64,000 bases of DNA from Pseudomonas delhiensis (GCF_900187975.1 NZ_FZPC01000010.1:62001-126000), one strand, 5' to 3'; counted from the stretch's first letter, positions 17,340 to 27,205 are shown. Numbers and translations: made by a program. The notes: generated by a model from the sequence alone, not told the origin.

Positions 17340-17816
17340 TTACCACCCCAACTGCTTATGCAACCCCATGGCGTCGTAATAGTCCCCCTGGTACACGATC
17401 TTGCCGTCCTTGACCTTCACGTAGCTCACGCCGTCGAACGACAGCGGCTTGTTGGTCGCCGGGGTCTGGGCGTCCCAGGCGCCGGTGTTGGTGCCGCTGA
17501 AGGTCCACTGGAAGGCGATGCCGTCCTTGCTGACGATGGGCGTGCCGTTCATCTTCCACTTCAGGTCCGGCACGGCGCCGACGAAGACCTTGATGACGTT
17601 GTCGCGCGCGGCCTCGCGGCCCTTCTGCGGGGTGCCGACGGTGACGTCGAAGTACTCCGCGTCCTTGGCCAGGTAGCCGGCGGCCTTCTCGGCATCGTGG
17701 GCGTTCCACGCGGCCATGTAGGCGTCGACTATCTGTTTAGGGCTCTCCGCGGCCTGGGCCAGGCCGGCGAGGGTGAACAGCGACAGCAGGTAGAGCGCTC
17801 TGACGAGGTGACGCAT
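17340..17816 (-). CDS. Secreted SnoaL/NTF2-like protein (ester-cyclase-like fold)
   Basis: A 158-residue exported protein: signal peptide MRHLVRALYLLSLFTLAGLAQA, then an NTF2-like domain with the typical helix KQIVDAYMAAWNAHDAEKAA, the YFDVT strand, the GREAARDNVIKVFVGAVPDL segment and closing strands. SnoaL-like folds include polyketide cyclases and many ligand-binding proteins of unknown role; catalysis cannot be claimed here. It lies 40 bases downstream of no gene on its own strand except patD, which is upstream on the same strand at the 5' side, so read-through from patD is possible. Confidence 0.8.
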   Translation of the reverse strand: MRHLVRALYLLSLFTLAGLAQAAESPKQIVDAYMAAWNAHDAEKAAGYLAKDAEYFDVTVGTPQKGREAARDNVIKVFVGAVPDLKWKMNGTPIVSKDGIAFQWTFSGTNTGAWDAQTPATNKPLSFDGVSYVKVKDGKIVYQGDYYDAMGLHKQLGW

Positions 17817-17856
17817 GCTTGCCTCCGTTGCGGGCGCGCCCGCGGGGTTGTGGGCC

Positions 17857-19281
17857 TCAGTGCTTGAACATCACGTGGCGGACGGCGGTGTAGTCCTCCA
17901 GCCCGTACATGGACATGTCCTTGCCGTAGCCGGAATGCTTCACGCCGCCGTGGGGCATTTCGCTGACCAGCATGAAGTGAGTGTTGACCCAGGTGCAGCC
18001 GTACTGCAGGCGGGCCGCCAGGCGGTGGGCGCGGCCGACGTCGCGGGTCCACACCGAGCTGGCCAGGCCGTAGTCGGAGTCGTTGGCCCAGGCCAGGGCC
18101 TGCGCCTCGTCGTCGAACTCGGTGACCGAGACCACCGGGCCGAATATTTCGCGGCGCACCACTTCGTCGTCCTGGCGGGCGCCGGCCAGCACGGTCGGCT
18201 CGAAAAAGAAGCCGGGGCGGTCGGCGCGCTTGCCGCCGGTGACCACCTGGATGTGCGGCACCTGGCGGGCGCGCTCGACGAAGCCTTCGACGCGCTGCAG
18301 GTGCTGCTCGGTGATCAGCGGGCCGAGCTCGGTGTCCGGGTCGTCCTGCTCGCCGTAGCGGATGCTGCCGACGGCTTCGCCCAGCTTCTGCACGAACCTG
18401 GCGTACACGCCCTTCTGCGCATAGATGCGGCAGGCGGCGGTGCAGTCCTGCCCGGCGTTGTAGAAGCCGAAGGTGCGGATGCCTTCCACGGCGGCGTCGA
18501 TGTCGGCGTCGTCGAAGATGATCACCGGGGCCTTGCCGCCCAGCTCCATGTGCATGCGCTTAACGGTGTCGGCGGTGCCGGCGATGATGCGGCTGCCGGT
18601 GGCCACCGAGCCGGTCAGCGAGACCATGCGCACCTTCGGGTGGGTGGTCAGCGGCTCGCCGACGCTCGGGCCGCGGCCGAAGACCATGTTGACCACGCCG
18701 GCGGGGAAGATTTCGGCGATCAGCTCAGCCAGGCGCAGGGCGGTCAGCGGCGTCTGCTCGGAGGGCTTGAGCACCACGGTGTTGCCGGCGGCCAGGGCCG
18801 GGCCCAGCTTCCAGGCGGCCATCATCAGCGGGTAGTTCCAGGGCGCGATGGAGGCCACCACGCCCACCGGGTCGCGGCGGATCATCGAGGTGTGGCCTGG
18901 CAGGTACTCGCCCGCGGCCGAACCCTGCAGCACGCGGCTGGCGCCGGCGAAGAAGCGGAACACGTCGGCGATGGCCGGCAGTTCGTCGTTCAGCGCGGCG
19001 CTGTAGGGCTTGCCGCAGTTGCTGGATTCCAGGCGGGCCAGCTCCTCGGCGTTGGCATCGATGGCATCGGCCAGTTTCAGCAGCAGCAGCGAGCGGTCCT
19101 TGGGCGCGCTCTGCGACCAGCTGTCGAAGGCGGCGTCGGCGGCTTCCACCGCGGCGTTGACCTGGGCCGGAGAGGCCTCGGCGATCTCCACCAGGGGGGT
19201 GCCCAGGGACGGGTTGAGCACGGCGAGCTTCTCGCCTTCGCCAGCGACCAGTTGGCCGTTGATCAGCAGTTTGGTTTGCAT
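17857..19281 (-). CDS. patD: 4-aminobutyraldehyde dehydrogenase PatD/YdcW
   Basis: A 474-residue NAD-dependent aldehyde dehydrogenase, equal in length to E. coli YdcW and matching it along its length ([19 protein letters not shown] start, VRHVMFKH end). It oxidises 4-aminobutyraldehyde to GABA in putrescine breakdown. Catalytic Cys lies in [12 protein letters not shown] (about residue 280), the general-base Glu in MELGGKAPV (about 246), and the NAD loop in SLTGSVATG. It is the last gene of the ydc-like operon, 86 bases after ydcV, as in E. coli ydcSTUVW. Confidence 0.95.
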   Translation of the reverse strand: MQTKLLINGQLVAGEGEKLAVLNPSLGTPLVEIAEASPAQVNAAVEAADAAFDSWSQSAPKDRSLLLLKLADAIDANAEELARLESSNCGKPYSAALNDELPAIADVFRFFAGASRVLQGSAAGEYLPGHTSMIRRDPVGVVASIAPWNYPLMMAAWKLGPALAAGNTVVLKPSEQTPLTALRLAELIAEIFPAGVVNMVFGRGPSVGEPLTTHPKVRMVSLTGSVATGSRIIAGTADTVKRMHMELGGKAPVIIFDDADIDAAVEGIRTFGFYNAGQDCTAACRIYAQKGVYARFVQKLGEAVGSIRYGEQDDPDTELGPLITEQHLQRVEGFVERARQVPHIQVVTGGKRADRPGFFFEPTVLAGARQDDEVVRREIFGPVVSVTEFDDEAQALAWANDSDYGLASSVWTRDVGRAHRLAARLQYGCTWVNTHFMLVSEMPHGGVKHSGYGKDMSMYGLEDYTAVRHVMFKH

Positions 19282-19367
19282 TGGTAAGTCCTCTCGTTCA
19301 GGGCTTGCAGATAGTCGTCGGTGTTTCTTTTATGGGGCCGCCGCTTGCGGCAGTCCTGAGGGGGTCT

Positions 19368-20174
19368 CTACTTCCCGCTCCCCGCCACGCCCTCGCCACC
19401 CTTGGTCAGGTAGTAGGCGCCGAGGATCGGCAGCATGGTCACCAGCATCACCAGCATGGCCACCACGTTGGTCACCGGCACGTCGCGCGGGCGCGTCAGC
19501 TGGTTGAGCAGCCAGATCGGCAGGGTGCGCTCGTGGCCGGCGGTGAAGGTGGTGACGATGATCTCGTCGAAGGACAGCGCGAAGGCCAGCATGCCGCCGG
19601 CCAGCAGCGCCGAGCCGAGGTTCGGCAGGATCACGTGGCGGAAGGTCTGCCAGCCGTCGGCGCCCAGGTCCATGGAGGCCTCGATCAGGCTGTGGGAGGT
19701 GCGGCGGAAACGCGCTATCACGTTGTTGTAGACGATCACCACGCAGAAGGTCGCGTGGCCGATGACGATGGTCAGGAAGCCCGGCTCGATGCCGAGGGTC
19801 TTGAACGCCGACAGCAGCGCGATGCCGGTGATGATGCCGGGCAGGGCGATGGGCAGGATCAGCATCAGCGAAATGCCTTCCTTGCCGAAGAAGTCGCGGC
19901 GGTACAGCGCGGCCGCGGCCAGGGTGCCCAGGAGCATGGCGATCAGGGTGGCGACGCAGGCGATCTTCAGCGACAGGGTGATCGACTCCAGCACGTCCTG
20001 GCGGGCGAAGGCGACGCTGAACCAGTGCAGGGTGAAGCCCTGGGGCGGGAAGCTGAACGCGGCGTCCTCGGTGTTGAAGGCGTACAGGAAGATGATCAGG
20101 ATCGGGAAGTGCAGGAACACCAGCCCGCCCCAGGCGGCCGCTTTCAGGCCCCAGGAAGCTTTGTCAGAGTGCAT
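19368..20174 (-). CDS. ydcV: ABC transporter inner-membrane permease YdcV
   Basis: A 268-residue permease with six hydrophobic helices and the EAA motif [20 protein letters not shown] (about residues 168-187), which contacts the ATPase. The sequence follows E. coli YdcV closely, including [15 protein letters not shown] at the start and [19 protein letters not shown] near the end. YdcSTUV imports putrescine (and, in E. coli, possibly other polyamines). It overlaps the end of ydcU by 11 bases, so the two permease subunits are translated together. Confidence 0.94.
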   Translation of the reverse strand: MHSDKASWGLKAAAWGGLVFLHFPILIIFLYAFNTEDAAFSFPPQGFTLHWFSVAFARQDVLESITLSLKIACVATLIAMLLGTLAAAALYRRDFFGKEGISLMLILPIALPGIITGIALLSAFKTLGIEPGFLTIVIGHATFCVVIVYNNVIARFRRTSHSLIEASMDLGADGWQTFRHVILPNLGSALLAGGMLAFALSFDEIIVTTFTAGHERTLPIWLLNQLTRPRDVPVTNVVAMLVMLVTMLPILGAYYLTKGGEGVAGSGK

Positions 20175-21114
20175 CGAAGGCCCCCAGGCGTTTGACGATG
20201 GACAGGTACAGGGCGATCAGCACGATGGGCACCAGGGTGAAGGCGGCGGCCATCGGCATGTTGCCGATCGCGCCCTGCTGGGCGTAGACCATGCTGCCGA
20301 TGAAGTAGCCCGGCGGGCCCACCAGCTGCGGCACGATGAAGTCGCCCAGGGTCAGGCTGAAGGTGAAGATCGAGCCGGCGGCGATGCCCGGGATCGACAG
20401 TGGCAGGATGACCTGGAAGAAGGTCTGCCGCGGGTGCGCGCCGAGGTCCGCCGAGGCCTGCAGCAGCGACGGCGGCAGGCGCTCCAGGGAGGCCTGGATG
20501 GGCAGGATCATGAACGGCAGCCAGATGTACACGAACACCAGGAAGCGTCCCAGGTGCGAGGTGGACAGGGTGTTGCCGCCCACGCCGGGCACGTCCATCA
20601 GCAGGTCCAGCAGCCATTGCAGGCCGAGGTGGTGCACGAACCACATGGCCACCCCGCCCTTGGCCAGCAGCAGGGTCCAGGCATAGGCCTTGACGATGTA
20701 GCTGGCCCACATCGGCATCATCACCGCGATGTAGAAGAAGGCCTTGGTCTTGCCGCTGGTATAGCGCGCCATGTAGTAGGCGATGGGGAAGGCCACCACG
20801 CCGCTGGCGATGGACACGGCCACCGCCATCAGCACCGTGCGCTGGATGATGTCGAAGTTGGCCGGGGTGAACAGGGCGGCGAAGTTGGCCCAGGTCAGGT
20901 CCGGCGTCACCGTCATGGTGAAGTCGTCGAAGGTATAGAAGCCCTGCCACATCAGGGTCAGCAGCGAACCCAGGTAGATGGCGCCGAACCACAGCAGCGG
21001 CGGCACCAGCAGCAGCGAGAGGTACAGCGTCGGCTTGCGGTACAGCAGGTTGGACAGGCGCCGCAGCGGGCCGTTGCCGGCCGTAGGCGCCTGCGCATTC
21101 ATCGTCAGCTCCAT
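20164..21114 (-). CDS. ydcU: ABC transporter inner-membrane permease YdcU
   Basis: A 316-residue permease with six helices and the EAA motif [20 protein letters not shown] (about 220). It aligns with YdcU ([36 protein letters not shown] and [20 protein letters not shown]). It forms the heterodimeric channel with YdcV. The gene begins 1 base after the ydcT stop, which indicates translational coupling. An in-frame ATG at 21102 ([11 protein letters not shown]) is a possible shorter start. Confidence 0.94.
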   Translation of the reverse strand: MELTMNAQAPTAGNGPLRRLSNLLYRKPTLYLSLLLVPPLLWFGAIYLGSLLTLMWQGFYTFDDFTMTVTPDLTWANFAALFTPANFDIIQRTVLMAVAVSIASGVVAFPIAYYMARYTSGKTKAFFYIAVMMPMWASYIVKAYAWTLLLAKGGVAMWFVHHLGLQWLLDLLMDVPGVGGNTLSTSHLGRFLVFVYIWLPFMILPIQASLERLPPSLLQASADLGAHPRQTFFQVILPLSIPGIAAGSIFTFSLTLGDFIVPQLVGPPGYFIGSMVYAQQGAIGNMPMAAAFTLVPIVLIALYLSIVKRLGAFDAL

Positions 21115-21115
21115 C

Positions 21116-22144
21116 TCAGGCGCCCTCGTTCAGCGCCACCATGGCCTCGCGCGCCCAGCGCGCGGTCACGCGCTGCCCCGGCTGGTGGGCGACGGCGGCG
21201 GCGTCCCACTGGCTGTTGGCCTGGCTCAGGCAGAGGTTCTGGCCGTTGTCCAGGCGGATTTCGTAGCGGGTGGCGGCGCCCTGGTACTGGATGTCGTGCA
21301 GCAGGCCGCTGATCTCCAGGTCGCAGGCCGCGCGCTCGCCGCTGGCGAAGCGGATGTGCTCGGGGCGGATGGAGAGCGGCTGGGCGTTGCCGGTGAGCTG
21401 TTGGGCGAGGTCGCCGCGCAGCACGTTGGAGGTGCCGACGAACTCGGCGACGAAGGGCGTGGCCGGCTTCATGTAGAGGTTGCGCGGGGTGTCCACCTGC
21501 TCGATGCGGCCCTTGTTGAACACCGCCACGCGGTCGGACATCGACAGCGCTTCGCCCTGGTCATGGGTGACGAAAATGAAGGTGATGCCCAGCTGGCGCT
21601 GCAGCTTCTTCAGCTCGCTCTGCATCTGCTCGCGCAGCTTCAGGTCCAGCGCGCCCAGGGGTTCGTCCAGCAGCAGCACGCGCGGGCGGTTGACCAGGGC
21701 GCGGGCCAGGGCCACGCGCTGGCGCTGGCCGCCGGACAGCTGCACCGGCTTGCGGCCGCCGTAGCCGCCCAGGGCGACCATGCCCAGGGCCTCTTCGGCG
21801 CGCTTCAGACGCTCGGCCTTGGCCACGCCCTTGACCTTGAGGCCATAGGCGACGTTGTCCAGCACGTTCATGTGCGGGAACAGCGCGTAGTCCTGGAACA
21901 CCGTGTTGACGTCGCGCTCGTAGGGCGGCAGCCCGGCGGCTTCCTGGCCATGGATGCGGATGGAGCCGGAGGAGGGTTGCTCGAACCCGGCGATCAGCCG
22001 CAGGCAGGTGGTCTTGCCGGAACCCGAGGGGCCGAGCATGGAGAAGAACTCGCCGTCCTTGATGTCGATGGACACCCGGTCGACGGCTTTCACCTCGCCG
22101 AACTGGCGGGAGACCTGGGTGAATTGAACAGCGGGGGTGGTCAT
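21116..22144 (-). CDS. ydcT: ABC transporter ATP-binding protein YdcT
   Basis: A 342-residue ATPase of the polyamine/Pot class. Walker A GPSGSGKTTCL (about residue 39), Q-loop DVNTVFQDYALFPHM, signature LSGGQRQRVALARAL, Walker B VLLLDEPLGALD and the switch His VTHDQGEAL are all present. A C-terminal TOBE domain (about 250-342) regulates transport. It matches E. coli YdcT. It is separated from ydcS by 231 bases with a hairpin, which may lower its expression relative to the binding protein. Confidence 0.95.
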   Translation of the reverse strand: MTTPAVQFTQVSRQFGEVKAVDRVSIDIKDGEFFSMLGPSGSGKTTCLRLIAGFEQPSSGSIRIHGQEAAGLPPYERDVNTVFQDYALFPHMNVLDNVAYGLKVKGVAKAERLKRAEEALGMVALGGYGGRKPVQLSGGQRQRVALARALVNRPRVLLLDEPLGALDLKLREQMQSELKKLQRQLGITFIFVTHDQGEALSMSDRVAVFNKGRIEQVDTPRNLYMKPATPFVAEFVGTSNVLRGDLAQQLTGNAQPLSIRPEHIRFASGERAACDLEISGLLHDIQYQGAATRYEIRLDNGQNLCLSQANSQWDAAAVAHQPGQRVTARWAREAMVALNEGA

Positions 22145-22375
22145 GGGGCACGCTCCAGGGGCAGGAATTCGGCGTGCGAAGGCCCTGCCCGGAAATCAGA
22201 ATTCGGGTGAAACAGATAAAAATGGAAAGATGAAAAGTCGTTCAGAGAGGGTCGCGAGCAGGCCCTCAGCCGTGCCCGGCCAGCGCGCAGGAACCGCAGC
22301 GTACTTCAGTACGTGAGGATTCCGAGCACTGCCCGGGCGCGGATCAGGGCCGCGCAGCAGCTATCTGGATGACTT
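22145..22375 (-). promoter_or_regulatory. ydcS-ydcT spacer with stem-loop
   Basis: The 231-base spacer has a perfect 6-bp stem CGTACT/AGTACG (22300-22313) flanked by GC-rich sequence with further partial complementarity. Such structured gaps after a binding-protein gene often stabilise the upstream mRNA or stop part of transcription, giving more binding protein than transporter. No gene is seen. Role is inferred. Confidence 0.4.
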
Positions 22376-23521
22376 TTAGCGGCCGCCCATGATCGCGATA
22401 TAGTCCTGGGTCCAGCGGCTGTAGGGCACGAACTTGCCGCCCTCGGCCTGCGGGGTCTTCCAGAAGGCGATCTTCTCGAACTGGTCGAAGCCGTTGGTGG
22501 CGCAGCCTTCGCCGCCGAGCAGCTCGCTGGCCTTGCAGCCTTCCGGCGCGGCCGGCACCGAGCCGAACCAGGCGGCGACGTCGCCCTGCACCTTGGGCTC
22601 CAGCGACCAGTTCATCCACTTGTAGGCGCAGTTCGGGTGCGCGGCCTCGGCGTGCAGCATGGTGGTGTCGGCCCAGCCGGTGACGCCCTCTTTCGGGAAC
22701 ACGGTGGCGATCGGCTGCTTCTCGCCCTTCAGCGCGTTGGCCTGGTACGGCCAGGAACTGGAGGCGGCGACGCCTTCGTTCTTGAAGTCGCTCATCTGCA
22801 CGGTCGCGTCGTGCCAGTAGCGGTGGATCAGCGAATGCTGCTTGCGCAGCAGGTCGAGCACGGCGGCGTACTGCGCCTCGGTCAGCTGGTACGGGTCCTG
22901 GATGCCCAGTTCCGGCTGGGTGCTCTTCAGGTACAGCGCGGCGTCGGCGATGTAGATGGGGCCGTCGTAGGCCTGCACGCGGCCCTTGTTCGGCTTGCCG
23001 TCGGGCAGGTTCTGCGCCTGGAACACCACGTTCCAGCTGTCCGGCGCCTTGGGGAAGACCTTGGTGTTGTACATCAGCAGGTTCGGGCCCCACTGGTAGG
23101 GGGTGCCGTAGGTCTTGCCGGCGACGGTGTACCAGGGCGCGTCCTTCAGGCGCGCGTCGATGTTCTTCCAGTTGGGGATCAGCTCGGGGTTGATCGGCTG
23201 CACGCGCTTGCCGTAGATCAGGCGCAGGGAAGCGTCGCCGGAGGCGGTGACCAGGTCGTAGCCGCCCTTGGCCATCAGGCTGACCATCTCGTCGGAGGTG
23301 GCGGCGGTCTTCACGTTGACCTGGCAGCCGGTGTCCTTCTCGAACCGGGTGACCCAGTCGTAGGCCTTGTCGGATTGGCCGCGTTCGATGTAGCCGGGCC
23401 AGGCGATGATGTCCAGGCGGCCCTCACCGGCGCCGACCGCCTCGATGGCATCGGCGGCCTGTACGCCGGCGCTGGCCAGCAGGGCGGTGGTGATGGCGCT
23501 GAGCAGTGCGGTCTTGCGCAT
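22376..23521 (-). CDS. ydcS: Periplasmic polyamine-binding protein YdcS
   Basis: A 381-residue periplasmic binding protein, the same length as E. coli YdcS and matching it throughout (RLDIIAWPGYIERGQSDKAY, NVKTAATSDEMVSLMAKGGY, ending YIAIMGGR). A signal peptide (cleavage near AGVQA-AD) exports it. It binds putrescine or related polyamines and hands them to YdcU/V. E. coli YdcS has also been reported to have polyhydroxybutyrate synthase activity, so a second role is possible. It lies 119 bases after the first aldehyde dehydrogenase gene. Confidence 0.95.
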   Translation of the reverse strand: MRKTALLSAITTALLASAGVQAADAIEAVGAGEGRLDIIAWPGYIERGQSDKAYDWVTRFEKDTGCQVNVKTAATSDEMVSLMAKGGYDLVTASGDASLRLIYGKRVQPINPELIPNWKNIDARLKDAPWYTVAGKTYGTPYQWGPNLLMYNTKVFPKAPDSWNVVFQAQNLPDGKPNKGRVQAYDGPIYIADAALYLKSTQPELGIQDPYQLTEAQYAAVLDLLRKQHSLIHRYWHDATVQMSDFKNEGVAASSSWPYQANALKGEKQPIATVFPKEGVTGWADTTMLHAEAAHPNCAYKWMNWSLEPKVQGDVAAWFGSVPAAPEGCKASELLGGEGCATNGFDQFEKIAFWKTPQAEGGKFVPYSRWTQDYIAIMGGR

Positions 23522-23640
23522 GCGATGTCTCCCTCGTTTGTTGTCTCTATTGGTGGGGCAGTGTCAATCGAGCAACGGCCCTCGCGCGGCGTACCGCCGG
23601 GGCGCTTCTTGTGTACCGGCGGGCGGGCCCGCCGGGTGGT

Positions 23641-25149
23641 TCAGTCCAGCCGGTCGCCGTGGCGGGCCATGATGTGGCGCACCACGCTGTAGTCCTGCAG
23701 CGAATCGCTGGACAGGTCCTTGCCGTAGCCCGAGCGCTTGAGGCCGCCGTGGGGCATCTCGCTGGCGAGCATGAAATGGGTGTTGATCCAGGTGCAGCCG
23801 TACTGCAGGCGGTTGGCGATCTGGAAGGCCTTGTCCAGGTTCTGCGTCCACACCGAGGAGGCCAGGCCGTACTCGGAGTCGTTGGCCCAGTCCACCGCCT
23901 GCTCCAGTTGCTCGAAGCGGGTCACGGTGACCACCGGGCCGAACACCTCGCGCTGGACGATCTCGTCCTGCTGCCGGCAGCCGGCCAGCAGCGTGGGCTG
24001 GTAGTGGAAACCGGGGCCGGAGTGCACGGCGGCGCCAGTCACCCGCTCGATGTGCGGCTGGCCCAGGGCGCGTTCGACGAAGCTGGCCACGCGGTCGCGC
24101 TGGCGGGCGCTGATCAGCGGGCCGATCTCGTTGTCCGCATCGCGCTTGCGGGCGAAGCGGATGCTGGCCACGGCCTCGCCCAGCTCGGCCACCAGGCGGT
24201 CGTGGATGCCGGCCTGGGCGTAGATGCGGCAGGCGGCGGTGCAGTCCTGCCCGGCGTTGTAGTAGCCGTGGGTGCGCACGCCCTGGACGACCGCCTCGAT
24301 ATCGGCGTCGTTGCAGACGATGACCGGCGCCTTGCCGCCCAGCTCCAGGTGGGTGCGCTTCAGGGTGCGCGCGGCGGCCTGGAGGATCTTCTGCCCGGTG
24401 ACGATGTCGCCGGTCAGCGACACCATGCGCACCCGCGGGTGGCCGACCAGGTGGCTGCCGACGTTCTCGCCGCCGCCGCAGACTATGTTGAGAACGCCCG
24501 GCGGGAGGATGTCGGCCAATGCCGGGGCCAGCACCAGGATCGACAGCGGGGTATGCTCGGACGGCTTGAACACCAGGGTGTTGCCGGCGGCCAGGGCCGG
24601 GGCGATCTTCCACGCCGCCATCATCAGCGGGTAGTTCCAGGGCGCGATGGAGGCCACCACGCCCACCGGGTCGCGGCGCACCATGCTGGTGTGCCCGGGC
24701 ACGTACTCGCCGGCCAGCTGGCCCTGCTGGCAGCGCACTGCGCCGGCGAAGAAGCGGAACACGTCGGCGGTGGCCGGGATGTCGTCCTGCCGCGCCAGGT
24801 GCAGCGGCTTGCCGCAGTTCAGGGCCTCCAGGCGGGCGAGGGCGTCGGCGCGCCTGTCGATGGCGTCGGCGATGGCCAGCAGGGCGGCGGAGCGCTGCGC
24901 CGGGGTGGTCCGCGACCAGGCCGGGAAGGCGCGCTGGGCGGCGTCGATGGCCCGCTCGATCTGCTCGGGGGAGGCATCGGCGACGCTGACCAGGGTTTCG
25001 CCGCTGGCGGGGTTGAGGATGGCCTCGGCGAGGCCCTGGCCGGCCGCCAGCTGACCGTCGATCAGCAGCTCGGTGTACAGAGTCGGGGGGCTCGCAAGGG
25101 CGTTCATCTTCGCGGCTCTTTTCTTCTCGGTCTTGTTTTCGGGGGCCAT
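23641..25149 (-). CDS. Second aminobutyraldehyde-type aldehyde dehydrogenase
   Basis: A 502-residue paralogue of PatD at the head of the operon. It keeps the catalytic Cys ([12 protein letters not shown]), Glu (LELGGKAPV) and the [13 protein letters not shown]-like region, but diverges at NAD and substrate loops ([20 protein letters not shown]) and has an N-terminal extension of about 25 residues with a basic KKRAAK stretch. I chose the ATG at 25149, preceded by a GGAG site; an internal ATG at 25107 is an alternative. Likely it handles a different aminoaldehyde, such as 3-aminopropanal or 5-aminopentanal. It sits 122 bases after the LysR gene stop. Confidence 0.9.
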   Translation of the reverse strand: MAPENKTEKKRAAKMNALASPPTLYTELLIDGQLAAGQGLAEAILNPASGETLVSVADASPEQIERAIDAAQRAFPAWSRTTPAQRSAALLAIADAIDRRADALARLEALNCGKPLHLARQDDIPATADVFRFFAGAVRCQQGQLAGEYVPGHTSMVRRDPVGVVASIAPWNYPLMMAAWKIAPALAAGNTLVFKPSEHTPLSILVLAPALADILPPGVLNIVCGGGENVGSHLVGHPRVRMVSLTGDIVTGQKILQAAARTLKRTHLELGGKAPVIVCNDADIEAVVQGVRTHGYYNAGQDCTAACRIYAQAGIHDRLVAELGEAVASIRFARKRDADNEIGPLISARQRDRVASFVERALGQPHIERVTGAAVHSGPGFHYQPTLLAGCRQQDEIVQREVFGPVVTVTRFEQLEQAVDWANDSEYGLASSVWTQNLDKAFQIANRLQYGCTWINTHFMLASEMPHGGLKRSGYGKDLSSDSLQDYSVVRHIMARHGDRLD

Positions 25150-25229
25150 TGGCGTGCTCCGGAGGGGCTGCCCGGAACCGGCCCTTTTGTATGAAGCGAG
25201 AGACTAGAGTCCGGGCTTGAGGTCGACAA

Positions 25230-25267
25230 ATTCTAAATACTGAAAGCGGTATTCGATTAAATCGAAA
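25230..25267 (-). promoter_or_regulatory. Candidate LysR operator and promoter of the putrescine operon
   Basis: A near-perfect palindrome TTCGATTAAATCGAA (25252-25266) has the T-N11-A layout of LysR-type sites. On the minus strand it lies just upstream of a TAGAAT -10 candidate (25230-25235), where an activator would sit. A 17-base variant with 14 identities recurs before the LysR gene (26229-26245). Confidence 0.55.
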
Positions 25268-25271
25268 GCTG

Positions 25272-26183
25272 CTAGATCGATGGCCGCTTGGCGTTGGGTT
25301 GTTCGCGGGCCACGGTGAGGAACGGGTCCACCAGCGCCGGCCGCGCCGTGCCGCGGCGCCAGGCCAGGCCGACGTCCAGCGGCTCGCCCAGGTCCACCAG
25401 TGGGCGCGCCTCGATGATGTCGCCCTCCAGGGACCAGGGGCGGTAGGTCATGTCCGGCTGGATCGACAGGCCCAGGCCCGCCGCCACCAGGCTACGCACG
25501 GCCTCCACCGAGGCGGTGCGCAGCGTCACCTGCGGCGCCAGCCCGGCGCGCGACCAGATGCGCTGGGTGTGCAGGCCCATCTCGTCGGCGTTGAGCTGGA
25601 TCAGCGGCTCGCCGGCGACGTCCGCCAGGCCGATGCTGTCGCGCTCCAGCAGCGGGTGCTGGGCCGGCAGCCAGAGGCGGTGCGGCGAGTGGGTGAGCAC
25701 CTCGGTCTGCAGGGCGTGGCGGTCCTCCAGGTTGGAGAGGATGAGCACGCCCACGTCGATCTCGCCGCTCACCAGCAGGTGCTCTATATAAGGCCGCTCG
25801 TCCTCCACCACGCGGGTCTGCACGTTGGGGTAGGCGCGCTGGAAGCGGGTGATCAGGTCGGCCAGGTAATAGCCGGCCACCAGGCTGGTCACGCCTATGG
25901 TCAGACTGCCGGCGACCTTGTCGGTGCTCTGCTGCAGGCTGCGCTTGGCGTTCTCCACCGTGGCCAGGATCAGGTGCGCCTGGCGCAGGAACTGGTGGCC
26001 CTGGTGGGTGAGCGTCATGCCCTTGGCGTGGCGCTCGAACAGGCGCACGCCGATCTCCTCCTCCAGTTGCTGGATGGCCAGCGTCAGGGTGGACTGGGAA
26101 ATGAACACCGCCTGGGCGGCGGCGGAGATCGAGCCGGTCTCGGCGACGGCGATGAAATGGCGGATCTGGCGCAGGGTCATCAT
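25272..26183 (-). CDS. LysR-family transcriptional regulator of the putrescine operon
   Basis: A 303-residue LysR regulator. The N-terminal winged helix (LRQIRHFIAVAETGSISAAA, then FISQSTLTLAIQQLEEEIG) is followed by the type-2 periplasmic-binding-like effector domain (about 90-300). It is transcribed in the same direction as the aldehyde dehydrogenase and ydc genes, unlike the usual divergent LysR arrangement. An operator-like palindrome occurs both before this gene and before the next one, which suggests autoregulation and control of the operon. The effector may be a polyamine or its aldehyde; this is inferred. Confidence 0.9.
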   Translation of the reverse strand: MMTLRQIRHFIAVAETGSISAAAQAVFISQSTLTLAIQQLEEEIGVRLFERHAKGMTLTHQGHQFLRQAHLILATVENAKRSLQQSTDKVAGSLTIGVTSLVAGYYLADLITRFQRAYPNVQTRVVEDERPYIEHLLVSGEIDVGVLILSNLEDRHALQTEVLTHSPHRLWLPAQHPLLERDSIGLADVAGEPLIQLNADEMGLHTQRIWSRAGLAPQVTLRTASVEAVRSLVAAGLGLSIQPDMTYRPWSLEGDIIEARPLVDLGEPLDVGLAWRRGTARPALVDPFLTVAREQPNAKRPSI

Positions 26184-26228
26184 GGTGGCGGGCCATGGCT
26201 TTGTGCTTTATCGAAAATACATGGGAAC

Positions 26229-26245
26229 ATTCTTTTAAATCGAAT
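26229..26245 (-). promoter_or_regulatory. Second LysR-type operator candidate, before the LysR gene
   Basis: ATTCTTTTAAATCGAAT shares 14 of 17 positions with the site at 25251-25267, in the same orientation. It lies 45 bases upstream of the LysR start, a fitting place for autoregulation. Confidence 0.5.
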
Positions 26246-26270
26246 GGAAGGCGCAAGAACGAGGCTCTTC

Positions 26271-26380
26271 GTAGGATGGATTGAGCCTTGGCGAAACCCA
26301 TGCGGCCATGGCGATGGGGCTCTCCTGCACTTGTAGGAGCGGGCCCTGCCCGCGAATCGCGCGCAGGGCGCTCTCCTACA
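26271..26380. repeat. Partial GTAGGATGG palindrome and a REP palindrome
   Basis: 26271-26320 is one end and the core of the GTAGGATGGGTTGAGC element found complete at 37292-37364, here in reverse orientation and truncated. 26332-26380 is a TGTAGGAGCGGGCCCTGCCC palindrome. The rest of the 299-base gap before the DUF533 gene shows nothing clear besides the LysR promoter. Confidence 0.7.
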
Positions 26381-26482
26381 GATGGGGCGCCGATTCAGCA
26401 ATATCCCGAAGCACTCTGCGCCTGCGCGCACCATGGGCGGGCGCTAGAGTCGGGATTTCCCCAACCGACCCAGGAGACCGCC

Positions 26483-27205
26483 ATGAACACCCGTGGCCTG
26501 CTCGACCAACTGCTCAAATCCGGCCAGGAACTCCTGCAGAACAAGGGGCTCGCCCAGGCCGGCGGCCAGCCGCAGGCCGGGCAGGGCGCCGGCAAGGGCG
26601 GCCTGGACATCGGCAGCCTGCTCTCCGGCGCCGGTGGCGGCGCCCTGGCCGCCGGCGCGCTGGGCCTGCTGCTGGGCAGCAAGAAGGCGCGCAAGATGGG
26701 CGGCAAGGTAGTCGCCTACGGCGGCCTGGCCGCCCTCGGGGTGATCGCCTACAAGGCCTACGGCAACTGGCAGCGCCAGCAGGCCAGCGCGCCGCGCGGC
26801 GAACCGCAGACCGTCGACCGCCTGCCGCCGGTGGAAGCCGAAGCCCACAGCCACGCCATCCTCCGCGCCCTGGTGGCGGCGGCCAAGGCCGACGGCCATA
26901 TCGACGCCCGCGAACGCCAACTGATCGACGGCGAGATCGCCAAGCTCACCGGCGACCTGGAGCTGCAGGGCTGGCTCGACCGCGAGCTGGCCAAGCCGCT
27001 GGACCCGCGGGAAGTGGCGGGGGCCGCGCAGAGCGAGGAAATGGCCGCCGAGATGTACCTGGCCAGCCTGCTGATGGTGGACGAGGAAAACTACATGGAG
27101 CGCGCCTACCTCGACGAACTGGCCCGCCAGCTGAGCCTCGACCCCGGCCTCAAGGCCGAACTGGAAGCCCAGGCGCAGAAGGCCCTGCAGGCACTGCCGG
27201 CCTGA
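26483..27205 (+). CDS. DUF533 family protein (YebE/TerB-like), first copy
   Basis: A 240-residue protein. A Gly/Ala-rich membrane-inserting segment (residues about 40-65, GGGALAAGALGLLLGSKKAR) is followed by a second hydrophobic turn (about 73-90) and a C-terminal helical TerB-like domain (about 120-235, AHSHAILRALVAAAKADGHI and acid-rich loop). DUF533 proteins such as E. coli YebE are inner-membrane-associated and respond to envelope stress; the biochemical role is unknown. A CAGGAG site precedes the ATG. It is followed by a paralogue. Confidence 0.85.
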   Translation: MNTRGLLDQLLKSGQELLQNKGLAQAGGQPQAGQGAGKGGLDIGSLLSGAGGGALAAGALGLLLGSKKARKMGGKVVAYGGLAALGVIAYKAYGNWQRQQASAPRGEPQTVDRLPPVEAEAHSHAILRALVAAAKADGHIDARERQLIDGEIAKLTGDLELQGWLDRELAKPLDPREVAGAAQSEEMAAEMYLASLLMVDEENYMERAYLDELARQLSLDPGLKAELEAQAQKALQALPA

